From: Sulfuritalea sp.
GTDB taxonomy: Bacteria > Pseudomonadota > Gammaproteobacteria > Burkholderiales > Rhodocyclaceae
Direction: 5' to 3'
DNA length: 64,000 bases
Assembly: GCA_023229545.1 (NCBI GenBank)
Contig: JALNZB010000011.1
Coordinates: 1 to 64,000, forward strand
This document shows, one piece after another, positions 41,597-50,465 of the stretch; position 1 is the first letter of the stretch, and the number at the start of each line of letters is the position of its first letter. The notes below the pieces were generated by a model. It had not been told where the DNA came from. It was given only the letters and a program-made list of their open reading frames with translations, and made no database searches. The position numbers were made by a program, and so were the translations under genes.

Positions 41597-42193
41597 TTAG
41601 AGTTTGGCGGCGTTTTCGGCCAGGTACTTGGCCACACCCTCGGTCGAGGCGTTCATGCCCTTGCTGCCCTTCTTCCAGCCGGCGGGACAGACCTCACCGT
41701 GTTCTTCGGTGAATTGCAGGGCGTCGACCATGCGCAGCATTTCGTCGATGTCGCGACCCAGCGGCAGATTGTTGATGACCTGATGCTGCACCACGCCGGC
41801 CTTGTCGATCAGGAAGGAGCCACGGAAGGCCACGCCGCCGGCTGCTTCAACGTCATAGGCCTGGCAGATGACGTGATTGATGTCGGCCACCAGCGGGTAG
41901 CCGACCTGGCCGATGCCGCCGTTGTTTACCGGCGTGTTCTTCCAGGCCAGATGGGTAAACTGGGAATCAATCGAGCAACCGACGACTTCGACGCCGCGCT
42001 GCTTGAATTCGTCGAGGCGATGGTCGAAGGCGATCAATTCGGAGGGGCAGACGAAGGTGAAGTCGAGCGGATAGAAAAACAGCACGACATGCTTGCCCTT
42101 CAGCGAGGACAGCTTGAATTCCTTGATTTCGTTGTTGCCGAAAACAGCGTTTGCGGTGAAGTCGGGGGCGGGCTTGCCAACGAGTACGGCCAT
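41597..42193 (-). CDS. Typical 2-Cys peroxiredoxin (AhpC/Prx1)
   Basis: This 198-residue peroxidase has the peroxidatic Cys49 in DFTFVCPSE and the resolving Cys169 in GEVCPAGW, followed by a full C-terminal arm. It reduces H2O2 and alkyl hydroperoxides in the cytoplasm. Tryparedoxin/Prx1-like rather than classical AhpC because no ahpF is adjacent. Its gene is monocistronic with its own terminator. Confidence 0.95.
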   Translation of the reverse strand: MAVLVGKPAPDFTANAVFGNNEIKEFKLSSLKGKHVVLFFYPLDFTFVCPSELIAFDHRLDEFKQRGVEVVGCSIDSQFTHLAWKNTPVNNGGIGQVGYPLVADINHVICQAYDVEAAGGVAFRGSFLIDKAGVVQHQVINNLPLGRDIDEMLRMVDALQFTEEHGEVCPAGWKKGSKGMNASTEGVAKYLAENAAKL

Positions 42194-42254
42194 GGTGAAC
42201 TCCTCAGATAAGGTTTGGTTGAGTCTTCAACAAATAATGGCGAATTGGCGCAAT

Positions 42255-42530
42255 TCAAGCGGTTGGGCGAAGTTCGAAGTCAGAAAACTCGCCGCAGCCG
42301 GTTTCCACGATAACACGTTCGACCACGGCACCGGTCGGACCGCGTCGACTCCATGCCAGCATTTCTTCTATTTGACCGGCATTGCCGGCGATCATGGCCT
42401 CGACGCTGCCGTCGCGGCGATTGCGCACCCAGCCGCAAATGCCCAGCAAGCGCGCCTGGGCCATCATCGAATAGCGGAAGCCGACGCCCTGCACGATGCC
42501 GCTGATGACGAGGCGTTTTGCTTCCGTCAC
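42255..42530 (-). CDS. acyP: Acylphosphatase
   Basis: This 91-residue enzyme hydrolyses acyl phosphates. The phosphate-binding loop is GIVQGVGFR with R19, and the catalytic Asn is N37 in GWVRNRRDGSVE. It overlaps the metG stop by four bases, so metG and acyP are co-translated. Confidence 0.95.
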   Translation of the reverse strand: MTEAKRLVISGIVQGVGFRYSMMAQARLLGICGWVRNRRDGSVEAMIAGNAGQIEEMLAWSRRGPTGAVVERVIVETGCGEFSDFELRPTA

Positions 42531-44671
42531 TTCACTTTCATTCCGGGAGTCGCGCCACTGTCGGGCGAGAGCAGGAACAGGCCGGGCGACTTGCCGTCGG
42601 CATCCGATGCCGCCAGCACCATGCCCTCGCTCAAGCCGAACTTCATTTTGCGCGGCGCCAGGTTGGCCACCATCACCGTCAGCCGACCGACCAGTTGCGC
42701 CGGGTCGTAGGCCGACTTGATGCCGGCGAAGACGTTGCGCGTGTTGCCCGCGCCGAGATCGAGCGTGAGGCGGATCAACTTGTCGGCGCCTTCGACATGC
42801 TGCGCGTCGGCAATGCGCGCGATGCGCAGGTCGACCTTGCTGAAGTCGTCGATGGAAATGGTGGGTTCCAGTGAGATCGCCTGTGGCTGCATGATGTCCT
42901 CGGTGTGTTGCTGGTGCTGGGCATGACGCTGCTGAGAATGCGGCTCGGCAACAGTCGGCGCTGGCGATACGGCGGACTGCGCCACGGTCGGCTCCAGCGA
43001 TTCGCGGTTGGCGGCGATCAGGGCGTCGATCTGCTTCGGGTCGATGCGCTGCATCAGGTGTTCGTAGCCATTGATCAGATGCGCCGGCGGCAGCAGATGG
43101 CCGGCATCGCCCCAGTGCAGCGGCGCGACGTTGAGGAATTCCTCGGCGCGCTGCGCCAGCTTGGGCAGCACCGGCTTGAGGTAGAGCGTCAGCAGGCGGA
43201 AGGCGTTGATCAGCAGTGTGCAGACGACGTGCAGCCGTTCCGTATGCTCTTCGGATTTGGCCAGCACCCAGGGCTGGTTCTTGTCCACATACTGGTTGAT
43301 CTGGTCGGCCAGCGCCATGACGCGGCGCAGGGCGCGCGCCGTATCGCGGGCCTCGTAGTAGCCGGCGATCTCCTCGGCGGCTTCCATAATGCCGGGCAGT
43401 TCGGCATGGAATTGCTCGCTGCTGTGGGTGTGCAGCAGGGTTCCTCCAAAGCGTTTGGCGATGAAGCCGGCGGCGCGGCTGGCGATGTTGATGTACTTGC
43501 CGACCAGGTCGGAATTGACGCGCTGGGTGAAGTCATCGAGATTGAGGTCGATGTCCTCCATGGTGCCGTTGAGCTTGGCGGCCAGGTAGTAGCGCAGCCA
43601 TTCCGGATTGAGTCCCTGCACGAGATACGACTCGGCGGTGATGAAGGTGCCGCGCGACTTCGACATCTTGGCGCCATCGACGGTGAGGAAGCCATGGGCG
43701 AAGACATTGGTCGGCGTGCGGTAGCCGGCGTGTTCCAGTTCGGCGGGCCAGAACAGGGCGTGAAAGTAGAGGATGTCCTTGCCGATGAAGTGGTACAGCT
43801 CGGCCGTCGATCCCTTGGCCCAGAACTCGTCGAAATCCAGCCCCTTCCTCGCGCAGAGATTTTTGAACGAGCCCATGTAGCCGATCGGCGCGTCGAGCCA
43901 GACGTAGAAAAATTTCCCCGGCGCTCCGGGAATCTCGAAGCCGAAATAGGGCGCGTCGCGCGAGATGTCCCAGTCGGTCAGCTTGTTCTCGCCCGGCGCC
44001 CCAAGCCATTCCTGCAACTTGTTGGAAGCCTCGGCTTGCAGCCGCGCACTGTCTTGCGTCCACTGCCGCAGGAAGCTCTGGCAGCGCGGGTCGGAGAGCT
44101 TGAAAAAATAATGGTCGGAAGACTTCAGCACCGGCGCCGCGCCGGACACCGCCGAGTAGGGGTTCTTCAAGTCGGTCGGCGCATAGGCCGCGCCGCAGGA
44201 TTCGCAGGCATCGCCGTACTGGTCCTTGGCCCCGCACTTCGGGCACTCGCCCTTGATGAAACGATCGGGCAGGAACATCTGCTTCGCCGGATCGTAGTAT
44301 TGCTCGATGGAGCGTATCTCGATCAGGCCGGCAGCCTTGAGCTTGGCGAAGATGTCTTCAGCATAATGTCGGGTCTCGTCCGAATGCGTGGTGTAGTAAT
44401 TGTCGAAGGCGACATGGAAGCCGGCGAAATCGCGCGAGTGCTCGGCATGCACGCGCGCAATCAATTGTTCCGGCGTAAGCCCTTCCTTTTCGGCGCGCAG
44501 CATGACCGGCGTGCCGTGGGTGTCATCGGCGCAGACGTACCAGCATTCATGGCCGCGCATTTTCTGGAAGCGCGTCCAGATGTCGGTCTGGACGTACTCG
44601 ACCAGATGGCCGAGATGGATCGCGCCGTTGGCATAAGGCAGGGCGCTGGTAACGAGGATCTTGCGGGTCAT
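42527..44671 (-). CDS. metG: Methionyl-tRNA synthetase
   Basis: This 714-residue class I synthetase has the HIGH motif as PYANGAIHLGH, the zinc knuckle CPKCGA…CESCG (~145-161), KMSKS in DGAKMSKSRGT, and a C-terminal EMAP/tRNA-binding domain from ~600 (DFSKVDLRIARI). The linker between the core and this domain (~550-600) contains a copy of the dispersed GTCGGCGCTGGCG repeat at 42952-42975, translated as QSAVSPAPTVAE, and a His/Gln-rich stretch. It charges initiator and elongator tRNA-Met. Confidence 0.97.
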   Translation of the reverse strand: MTRKILVTSALPYANGAIHLGHLVEYVQTDIWTRFQKMRGHECWYVCADDTHGTPVMLRAEKEGLTPEQLIARVHAEHSRDFAGFHVAFDNYYTTHSDETRHYAEDIFAKLKAAGLIEIRSIEQYYDPAKQMFLPDRFIKGECPKCGAKDQYGDACESCGAAYAPTDLKNPYSAVSGAAPVLKSSDHYFFKLSDPRCQSFLRQWTQDSARLQAEASNKLQEWLGAPGENKLTDWDISRDAPYFGFEIPGAPGKFFYVWLDAPIGYMGSFKNLCARKGLDFDEFWAKGSTAELYHFIGKDILYFHALFWPAELEHAGYRTPTNVFAHGFLTVDGAKMSKSRGTFITAESYLVQGLNPEWLRYYLAAKLNGTMEDIDLNLDDFTQRVNSDLVGKYINIASRAAGFIAKRFGGTLLHTHSSEQFHAELPGIMEAAEEIAGYYEARDTARALRRVMALADQINQYVDKNQPWVLAKSEEHTERLHVVCTLLINAFRLLTLYLKPVLPKLAQRAEEFLNVAPLHWGDAGHLLPPAHLINGYEHLMQRIDPKQIDALIAANRESLEPTVAQSAVSPAPTVAEPHSQQRHAQHQQHTEDIMQPQAISLEPTISIDDFSKVDLRIARIADAQHVEGADKLIRLTLDLGAGNTRNVFAGIKSAYDPAQLVGRLTVMVANLAPRKMKFGLSEGMVLAASDADGKSPGLFLLSPDSGATPGMKVK

Positions 44672-44751
44672 GACACGGTCTTTCCGGGTGCTGGCGGCGG
44701 GGGCCGCATCTCAAGGCTCGCATTGTACCGGCGCAGGGTGATTGCCGGGAT

Positions 44752-44877
44752 GCGCCGCCGTAGCGTCAGCGCCGACTCTTGGGCTTTCCTTCGCACGGGA
44801 GATGCCGGGACTCGCCCCGGCGTGCGACCTACTTTCATGTTCACGCAAGAAAGTAGGCAAAGAAACGCTCCCCGCCC
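44752..44877. repeat. Left copy of a ~125 bp inverted repeat
   Basis: This stretch matches the reverse complement of 49051-49173 at close to nine bases in ten. It comprises the dispersed GTCAGCGCCGAC core, the block GAGATGCCGGGACTCGCCCC, and a hairpin CCTACTTTC…GAAAGTAGG (44828-44857). The two copies flank the toxin-antitoxin/NACHT island. Elements of this type are dispersed in many beta- and gammaproteobacterial genomes. Confidence 0.85.
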
Positions 44878-44940
44878 ATAAGCGGACAATTGACCCTGCT
44901 GCGGTTTTGCAATGGTGTAGATAATAGGATACAGTTTCGT

Positions 44941-45231
44941 ATGGGCGTGATTTACACCACCGAACAATTCGACACTTGGCATGACGGTCTGCGCGACGCG
45001 CACGCGAAGGCAGCGATCAAGGTGCGCATGCGCCGCGCCGAGGAAGGCAATTTCGGCGACTGCGAGCCGGTGGGTGAGGGTGTATCGGAGATGCGGATTC
45101 ACTACGGCCCCGGCTACCGCGTTTATTTCAAGCGCACCGGCATGGAGGTGGTGATTCTGCTCGCAGGTGGCGACAAGAGCACGCAGGCGAAGGACATCAG
45201 GATGGCGCTGAAATTGGCGCGCGAAACATAA
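44941..45231 (+). CDS. HigB-1/RelE-family addiction toxin
   Basis: This 96-residue protein matches the HigB-1-like addiction-module killer family: FDTWHDGLRDAHAKAAIKVR, GNFGD-x-EPVGEGVSEMRIHY, GPGYRVYFKRTG and LLAGGDKSTQAKDI. The ATG at 44941 is the conserved start. It precedes the antitoxin gene by 19 bp. It is the first gene of the island bounded by the inverted repeats, and is probably an RNase acting on translated mRNA. Confidence 0.92.
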   Translation: MGVIYTTEQFDTWHDGLRDAHAKAAIKVRMRRAEEGNFGDCEPVGEGVSEMRIHYGPGYRVYFKRTGMEVVILLAGGDKSTQAKDIRMALKLARET

Positions 45232-45250
45232 GCGGACGTAGGAGACGGCG

Positions 45251-45607
45251 ATGGCACTTAAACTGCGCAAATGGGATGTGGTCGAGGAACTGAAGACCGA
45301 CGAGGACATGGCGCTTTACCTCGAAGCGGCAATGGAAGAGGCCGGCGACGACGCGGCCTTCGTCGCCAAGGTTCTCGGCGACATAGCCCGGGCCAAGGGC
45401 ATGACACAGCTCGCCCGCGACACCGGCATCGGGCGCGAAAGCCTCTACAAGGCACTCTCGGGTGAAGGCAATCCCAGCTTCGCCACTATCCTCAAGGTCG
45501 TTCGCGCCCTTGGCGTAAGACTGCACGCCGCGCCGGCAACCGTTTCCGCCAAGCAGGCACGGGTATCCCGCAGAAAGGCAACCGGAGCATTGGCCGCAGC
45601 ACGATGA
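45251..45607 (+). CDS. HigA-like addiction-module antitoxin
   Basis: This 118-residue protein has the DNA-binding pattern of putative addiction-module antidotes: FVAKVLGDIARAKGMTQLAR, then TGIGRESLYKALSGEGNPSF and ILKVVRALGVRL, in residues ~40-95. The N-terminus WDVVEELKTDEDMALYLEAA is typical. The C-terminal ~25 residues are Lys/Arg/Ala-rich and extra to the usual ~100-residue form. GTAGGAG lies upstream. It should repress and neutralise the toxin encoded before it. Confidence 0.92.
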   Translation: MALKLRKWDVVEELKTDEDMALYLEAAMEEAGDDAAFVAKVLGDIARAKGMTQLARDTGIGRESLYKALSGEGNPSFATILKVVRALGVRLHAAPATVSAKQARVSRRKATGALAAAR

Positions 45608-45883
45608 CTGTCGCGGTCGAGTGAAATATCGGCGCTGGTGCGACGGCGGGAGTCGGCTAGGAGCAGGCGTAGCAGCATCGGAGAATTGCGTACCGCGAAC
45701 GCTTGGTAAGTCATCAGGAACCTGCCGCTGGATTCCGGACACATGACTAATCCTTTGAGCAGGCTCGACAACATGCGCGCGCCGTTGGTAGGCTGTTGCG
45801 CAGGATGCGTGATGAGCATCTAATTGGCAAATTTGCACGAAAACCTTCAAGCGAAACGATCTATCTTTCTCAGGGCGCTGCGT

Positions 45884-48712
45884 ATGTCGCATACAAAAAA
45901 GAACAAGGGCAGGGATCCCGAAGCACGGAAGAGCGATGGTCCAATCAATAGATTGGTGACTAAGTTTCTCGAAATGCCTGAACCAGATTATGCTAGAAGC
46001 GTTGTGATACCGGTCTTGGAGGCAGAGGGATATCAGAGGATTGACTTTCATCATGGCAATACAGAGGTCGGTAAAGATCTCATATTCTTTCGGGACAATG
46101 GTTTTGACAACAGGGCGCTGGTTGTAGCTGTTGTGAAGACTGACAAGGTATCCAAGACATCGTCGGATTCGTCAGGGCTACCCGTTATCTTGGTGCAGGT
46201 ACACCAAGCTCTAAAAAATGAAGTCTTAAGCTGGGACGGAACGAAAAAGCGCCCGGATGAAGTTCTTGTAATTCTTGCAGATGACCCGTCGCACGATCTT
46301 CTGTCTTCAAGCCCCGATGGATTTCGCGAGTGCTGTGAAGCCGGTGCTCGGTTTATTCATGGCAGTGTGATCGCAGAAAGACTATTTAGGAATCGCCTGG
46401 ACATCGCTGAGCAACTGCTTCAGTCAAAGCTTGATGCATCGCAGTACCTTCAGTCCAATCCCACAAACCTGCCACTGCTGAACGCGCTTAACAGCAGCGA
46501 GCTGGTAGACATTGCAACCATCTATACAGACTTAGATGCATCTGTTGGCACGACAACGGTATCGGACGCCTTGTGTCTAATTCCATCGCCAAATCTCGCG
46601 ACGATCCGCGTTGCGGAGGTCGGGTGGCCAGCCGCTGCTGCTGCAATTCGGGGCTTGGAGGGGCTCTTAGGGTCAGTTCTTCGACACTCGCTATCTGATG
46701 CGGAGGAAACATTTTCTGCAAAGAATGCGCTTGCGAAAACTCAGGCCAATAAAGCGCTATGGAAGGATATTGATACCAATGCATCCGACATTGATCAGTG
46801 GATTCAAGCGGTTGATCAAGAGTTTGGGGCTCGTGCGCTGTCCCTGAATAGCGCCCTCGCTAAGGTCGGACGGAAGGAGCATAAAGCCAAAGCTGCGATT
46901 AGTGCAGCATATGACTTAGCCACAGACATCAAGATCGGGAGTTCGTCCGTGGCTGACGCTGCTGTCGCGTTGCGGAGAGGCGCGGATGTGTGTGGCGACA
47001 TGGCAAAGGTTTGCGCTTGCCTACAAGAATTTCGGACGGCTCTACATGATTCAACAACAGAATTGGATGAGCTCGACACGGGAATTATGCTGTCGAGTGG
47101 CCCTGACTCGATTGGCGAGCTTAGAACTGCTATGGGGCGCGAAGTCGCAAATGCTAGAGACTTCTTGACGCGCAGCGAAAGGCTCCGGACACGATCAGGG
47201 AGATATGTTTCGCTTCAAGACTATGAGTTGAGTGTTGACGTAGCCAAGTTGGCAGAGCGCCTCAGGGGATATGTTGAGGCACTTGTTGCCCGCTTTCATT
47301 CACCGTGCGTTGTTACTGATCGCGAGTTTTCCCGTGCCCTACTTGCTGACACGAGGCGGTACCTCTTTGTCATCGATGATTTCAAGAGAGTGCCCGCTCT
47401 TTCCGCAGTTTTTACTCAATCTCCTGAATCTCATATAGGTGATAGGCGTCTCGGTGCGTGTGTCTTGGGATTGTTGAACTCTGGCGTGGATGTATTGGTG
47501 ACCGGCAATGCAGGATCAGGAAAGTCCACCACTCTCGAAATGTTTGCGCGGAAGCGCGCGGCGGAGCGCGAGTTGAATGAAGAAATTGTGTTCTTACCTC
47601 TAGCACGCCTCGGAGAGTTCAACGTCTCAGCAACATATGGAAAGCCGTCAAACCTTCTTTGTGAGGAGATTGCACGGTTGTTTCGACCGGGTCAGCCGGG
47701 GGTAACGTCTAAGTTTGTTCGAGAACGTTTGGACAGCGCCAAGAAATTGGTCCTGGTTGTCGACGGTATCGACGAGGCGGCAAGCTGGACCGATTGGCTT
47801 GCCAGACTAATCACGGAACTTAGAGGCAATAGCGGAACTGCCTTTCAGGTCGTTGCGTCGTCGCGTTTTGGGGTGCCCGAACTTGCTGGCCTTGAATTGT
47901 TTAACTTAGTCCTCCTTCCTTTTAGTCGCGACCAAGTAATTAGGTTCATAAGGGACTTTTTGAAGGGTGAGCCCGTCTTGGCGGAGGAGGTAATCGCCCA
48001 TCTTGAGGCCAATCCAAATTTGTTCTCTGTGGCACAGACGCCGCTAATGAGCACGATCCTCTGCGTACTTGCAAGTAGTGGTGTGACTCTTCCAGAGACT
48101 AAGAGCGCTCTATACAGGGAAAGATTTGAATTGCTGTGGGGTGCGTATGATGCGAAAAAGCAGGTGCGTCGAGTTAAGTCATCTCGGAGTAGCCTTGAAG
48201 ACGTAAGTAAGAAAGTTGCGTTTTTCCTGCATTCGCGCCGAAGACGGTCGGCACCACGTGAAGATATTGTGGAATACACGATACAGGCGCTTAGTCGAAA
48301 GTATCGCCGTAAGGTTGTTATTGACGCAGTAAAGGAGCTTGAACGGCCATGCAATGTCTTGGTCAGTGATCTGGATGGCGCTTTGGGATTCGGTCACTTA
48401 AGTTACCAAGAGTATCTGGCTGCGGACGAGCTATATACGAGTCGCCAAGGTGAAATCGTTAATCATCTAGCTGATCCATGGTGGCGTGGGGCGCTGGTTC
48501 TCGCTGCAATGAGGGCAGATGACATCGGAACATTGCTCGCGGATCGAGTGCTGCAGGTTGGGGGCATAGGTAAGGCGGCGGAAACTCTTTCAGCGATGAT
48601 CGAAGTGTGTGATGACAGCCAGAAAGCCATTCTTCGTCGGCTTCTAAAGGATCAAAAGCTGCTTGATCGGATGGTTGAGACAGATGGTCTGGAGATGGAG
48701 CCTGACTATTGA
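45884..48712 (+). CDS. STAND/NACHT NTPase with endonuclease-like N-terminus
   Basis: The product has 942 residues from the ATG at 45884 (AGGG eight bases upstream; a TTG 20 codons earlier is possible). N-terminal ~20-130 resembles a PD-(D/E)xK/Mrr-like domain: EAEGYQRIDFHHGNTEVGKD, then VVAVVK with K85; the residue two before K85 is Val rather than Glu/Gln. A helical region (~180-500) follows. NACHT core: Walker A GNAGSGKST (541-549), Walker B LVVDGIDEA (624-632), sensor VVASSRFG (656-663), then LGFGHLSYQEYLAADEL (834-850), the C-terminal NACHT signature. Only ~95 residues follow, so no long repeat sensor is present. This matches antiviral STAND/bNACHT proteins, known to kill infected cells. 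Codon use and AT content differ from the neighbours, and a toxin-antitoxin pair precedes it. Defence function is inferred. Confidence 0.88.
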   Translation: MSHTKKNKGRDPEARKSDGPINRLVTKFLEMPEPDYARSVVIPVLEAEGYQRIDFHHGNTEVGKDLIFFRDNGFDNRALVVAVVKTDKVSKTSSDSSGLPVILVQVHQALKNEVLSWDGTKKRPDEVLVILADDPSHDLLSSSPDGFRECCEAGARFIHGSVIAERLFRNRLDIAEQLLQSKLDASQYLQSNPTNLPLLNALNSSELVDIATIYTDLDASVGTTTVSDALCLIPSPNLATIRVAEVGWPAAAAAIRGLEGLLGSVLRHSLSDAEETFSAKNALAKTQANKALWKDIDTNASDIDQWIQAVDQEFGARALSLNSALAKVGRKEHKAKAAISAAYDLATDIKIGSSSVADAAVALRRGADVCGDMAKVCACLQEFRTALHDSTTELDELDTGIMLSSGPDSIGELRTAMGREVANARDFLTRSERLRTRSGRYVSLQDYELSVDVAKLAERLRGYVEALVARFHSPCVVTDREFSRALLADTRRYLFVIDDFKRVPALSAVFTQSPESHIGDRRLGACVLGLLNSGVDVLVTGNAGSGKSTTLEMFARKRAAERELNEEIVFLPLARLGEFNVSATYGKPSNLLCEEIARLFRPGQPGVTSKFVRERLDSAKKLVLVVDGIDEAASWTDWLARLITELRGNSGTAFQVVASSRFGVPELAGLELFNLVLLPFSRDQVIRFIRDFLKGEPVLAEEVIAHLEANPNLFSVAQTPLMSTILCVLASSGVTLPETKSALYRERFELLWGAYDAKKQVRRVKSSRSSLEDVSKKVAFFLHSRRRRSAPREDIVEYTIQALSRKYRRKVVIDAVKELERPCNVLVSDLDGALGFGHLSYQEYLAADELYTSRQGEIVNHLADPWWRGALVLAAMRADDIGTLLADRVLQVGGIGKAAETLSAMIEVCDDSQKAILRRLLKDQKLLDRMVETDGLEMEPDY

Positions 48713-49050
48713 AGGGGCCGTGTACAGAAACTGGTTTGGCCGAGATCCAGCGCGCTAGTCCGAAATCTCGCATGGCAGGTTTCCGATCACTCAGCAGCCA
48801 ATGGCGATTAATTTGTCATGAGGCTGAATTGGGCACATTTCTGTCGGTGGCAAGAGTTCAAACGAGTCAGCTTCAAATTTGTTTTCCACACGGCCTACCA
48901 CGCGCGACGGTTTTTGTTTCCCCTCTGACCCGCCGAGCGAGGAAGGTTCGCCGGGGGTTGTCCGGTCGCGTTGTCTGAGCGTAGCGAGTTTAGCGACCGG
49001 CCCGGCGGGCCTTCCGCAGCGAGGGAAGCCTGACGCAGTCAGGCCGGGGA

Positions 49051-49173
49051 GGCGGGGAGCGATTCTTTGCCTACTTTCTTGCGCGAACAAGAAAGTAGGT
49101 TGCCCGCCGGGGCGAGTCCCGGCATCTCCGTTTAGTAGCCAAGCCCAAGAGTCGGCGCTGACGATACGGCGCC
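49051..49173. repeat. Right copy of the ~125 bp inverted repeat
   Basis: This is the inverted counterpart of 44752-44877. The central hairpin is a perfect 12 bp stem, CCTACTTTCTTG / CAAGAAAGTAGG (49070-49099). It ends with the dispersed repeat core GTCGGCGCTGAC. The GC-rich, ORF-free stretch before it (48880-49050) contains further short inverted blocks (GACCGGCC, CCTTCCGCAGCGAGGGAAG). No gene is seen between 48713 and 49178. Confidence 0.88.
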
Positions 49174-49178
49174 AAATA

Positions 49179-49589
49179 TCAGCCCAGTACCGTTTCCGCC
49201 AGCATCGCCGGCGACAGAACCGTCACGCCTTGAATCGTTTTCCCGTAGAGCGGGCCAAAATGGGTGCGGTCGCCGGTGACCAGCATGTCGCAGCGATGGC
49301 GGATGGCGGCGGCAAGTACCGGCCTGTCCTTTTCGGGCAGGACCATCGTGTCGGGCAGCAGAGTGTTGCTGGCAAGTAGGCCGCCGATTCTGATTCGGGC
49401 TGCCATGGCCTCCAGCACGGAAAGGCCACCGGGAGCTTTTGCGGCAAGATTGCGCCGCGCTTCCTCGAAGACGTAGGCATCCGCCCACAGTTCATGTCCG
49501 GCGGCCTCGCACAGAGCCAGCAATCGCCGTACCGCGCCATCGGCGCGAGCGGCCGAGAACAAGATGTTGGCGTCGAGGAATATCCGCAC
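49179..49589 (-). CDS. VapC-type PIN-domain toxin
   Basis: This 136-residue PIN-domain ribonuclease has acidic active-site residues D6 (FLDANILFSA), E42 (FEEARRNL), D88 (PEKDRPVLAAAI) and D106 (LVTGDRTHF). It is encoded four bases after a SpoVT/AbrB antitoxin gene, the VapBC arrangement. Such toxins cut tRNA or rRNA. A copy of the inverted repeat abuts its 3' end. Confidence 0.9.
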   Translation of the reverse strand: MRIFLDANILFSAARADGAVRRLLALCEAAGHELWADAYVFEEARRNLAAKAPGGLSVLEAMAARIRIGGLLASNTLLPDTMVLPEKDRPVLAAAIRHRCDMLVTGDRTHFGPLYGKTIQGVTVLSPAMLAETVLG

Positions 49590-49593
49590 TGCG

Positions 49594-49827
49594 TCAGTGC
49601 GATTTCTTGTTCAGCACGGCGGCCAACTCGGCCTCCGCGTCGTCGAATTCACGCAGGCGTTCAGCGCTGTACATTTCAATGGGCAAGGTGACGGCAGGCC
49701 GCAGCAAAAGACCCTCCGGCGTTGTTTCTGCAATCAGTTGATCGTCAGCGACGAGGCCCATGGCCTGGCGCAGTTTGGCCGGGAGCGTGATGACACCGCG
49801 ACCGGTGATGGTGAGCGTTGTTTTCAT
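49594..49827 (-). CDS. SpoVT/AbrB-type antitoxin
   Basis: This 77-residue protein begins with the SpoVT/AbrB swapped-hairpin DNA-binding motif (TLTITGRGVITLPAKLRQAM-x-G). The C-terminal half is acidic and helical (SAERLREFDDAEAELAAVL) and should contact the toxin. It is the first gene of the VapBC-like pair. Confidence 0.9.
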   Translation of the reverse strand: MKTTLTITGRGVITLPAKLRQAMGLVADDQLIAETTPEGLLLRPAVTLPIEMYSAERLREFDDAEAELAAVLNKKSH

Positions 49828-49926
49828 GGCCAGCAGTTTTGCAGAAAATCAGCAAAACTGCAACTCTGCACCTATTTGCTCTTCGGCCCGACACGCTCCG
49901 AGGAACGGATTCGGGCGTGACGCCTG

Positions 49927-50406
49927 TCACTTGGGAAGTACTTGCCGATCTGTCGATTGCTTCTGCAGCGCAATTTTTTCGGCAGCCAGCTCTTGCAGCA
50001 GCGGGAAGATTATCGTGCTCCATTTACTGGTTCCGTAGGCTTGCTCGACCTCTTTTCTGTCGACGTAAATCGTCCATGCCGGAACGGGGCCGGTTTTCAG
50101 TTGCCTTGATTTCACTCTGGCATCGAACAGCCACTTCAGGTCGGCGGGGAAATGCCCGGCGGCCAGGTCCAGCGATCTGAACGGGCGATTAACCTCCCGA
50201 TAGGTGATCTTGTCGTAGTCGGGCCAATCCTGAAGTTCCCGCTTGCCGCCCCACGAGCCCTTCCACCGCGAACAGAAGCCGCAGTCGTCGGTGGTCCAGA
50301 GAACCAGCAATATCTCCGAATCCCGGGTTACTTCGTCGAACTCGCCCGCAACGGCGACTGTCGGGCTCAGGCAAAGAGCGGCGGCAATCCAGAGAAATCG
50401 TTTCAT
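49927..50406 (-). CDS. Exported thioredoxin-fold protein
   Basis: This 159-residue protein has a signal peptide (~1-20, AVA cleavage) and a thioredoxin-like core with C42-G-F-C45 (DDCGFCSRWKG) followed by VPAWTIYVD carrying the cis-Pro equivalent. The substrate is unknown, but the motif suggests a periplasmic thiol-disulphide oxidoreductase. It lies just downstream of hemY on the same strand. Confidence 0.82.
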   Translation of the reverse strand: MKRFLWIAAALCLSPTVAVAGEFDEVTRDSEILLVLWTTDDCGFCSRWKGSWGGKRELQDWPDYDKITYREVNRPFRSLDLAAGHFPADLKWLFDARVKSRQLKTGPVPAWTIYVDRKEVEQAYGTSKWSTIIFPLLQELAAEKIALQKQSTDRQVLPK

Positions 50407-50465
50407 TATTCCTCGATGATGTCCAACGAACAGCGTTTATCCACTGCCGGCGTCGCCGGCCATGG

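Noticed and set aside
39720..41600. 626-residue open frame on the plus strand
   Set aside because: Antisense to the CHASE2-cyclase gene, which has recognisable domains and overlaps its operon partners.
45608..45883. Additional gene between the HigA-like antitoxin and the NACHT gene
   Set aside because: Only short frames without ribosome binding sites or motifs are found; treated as intergenic.
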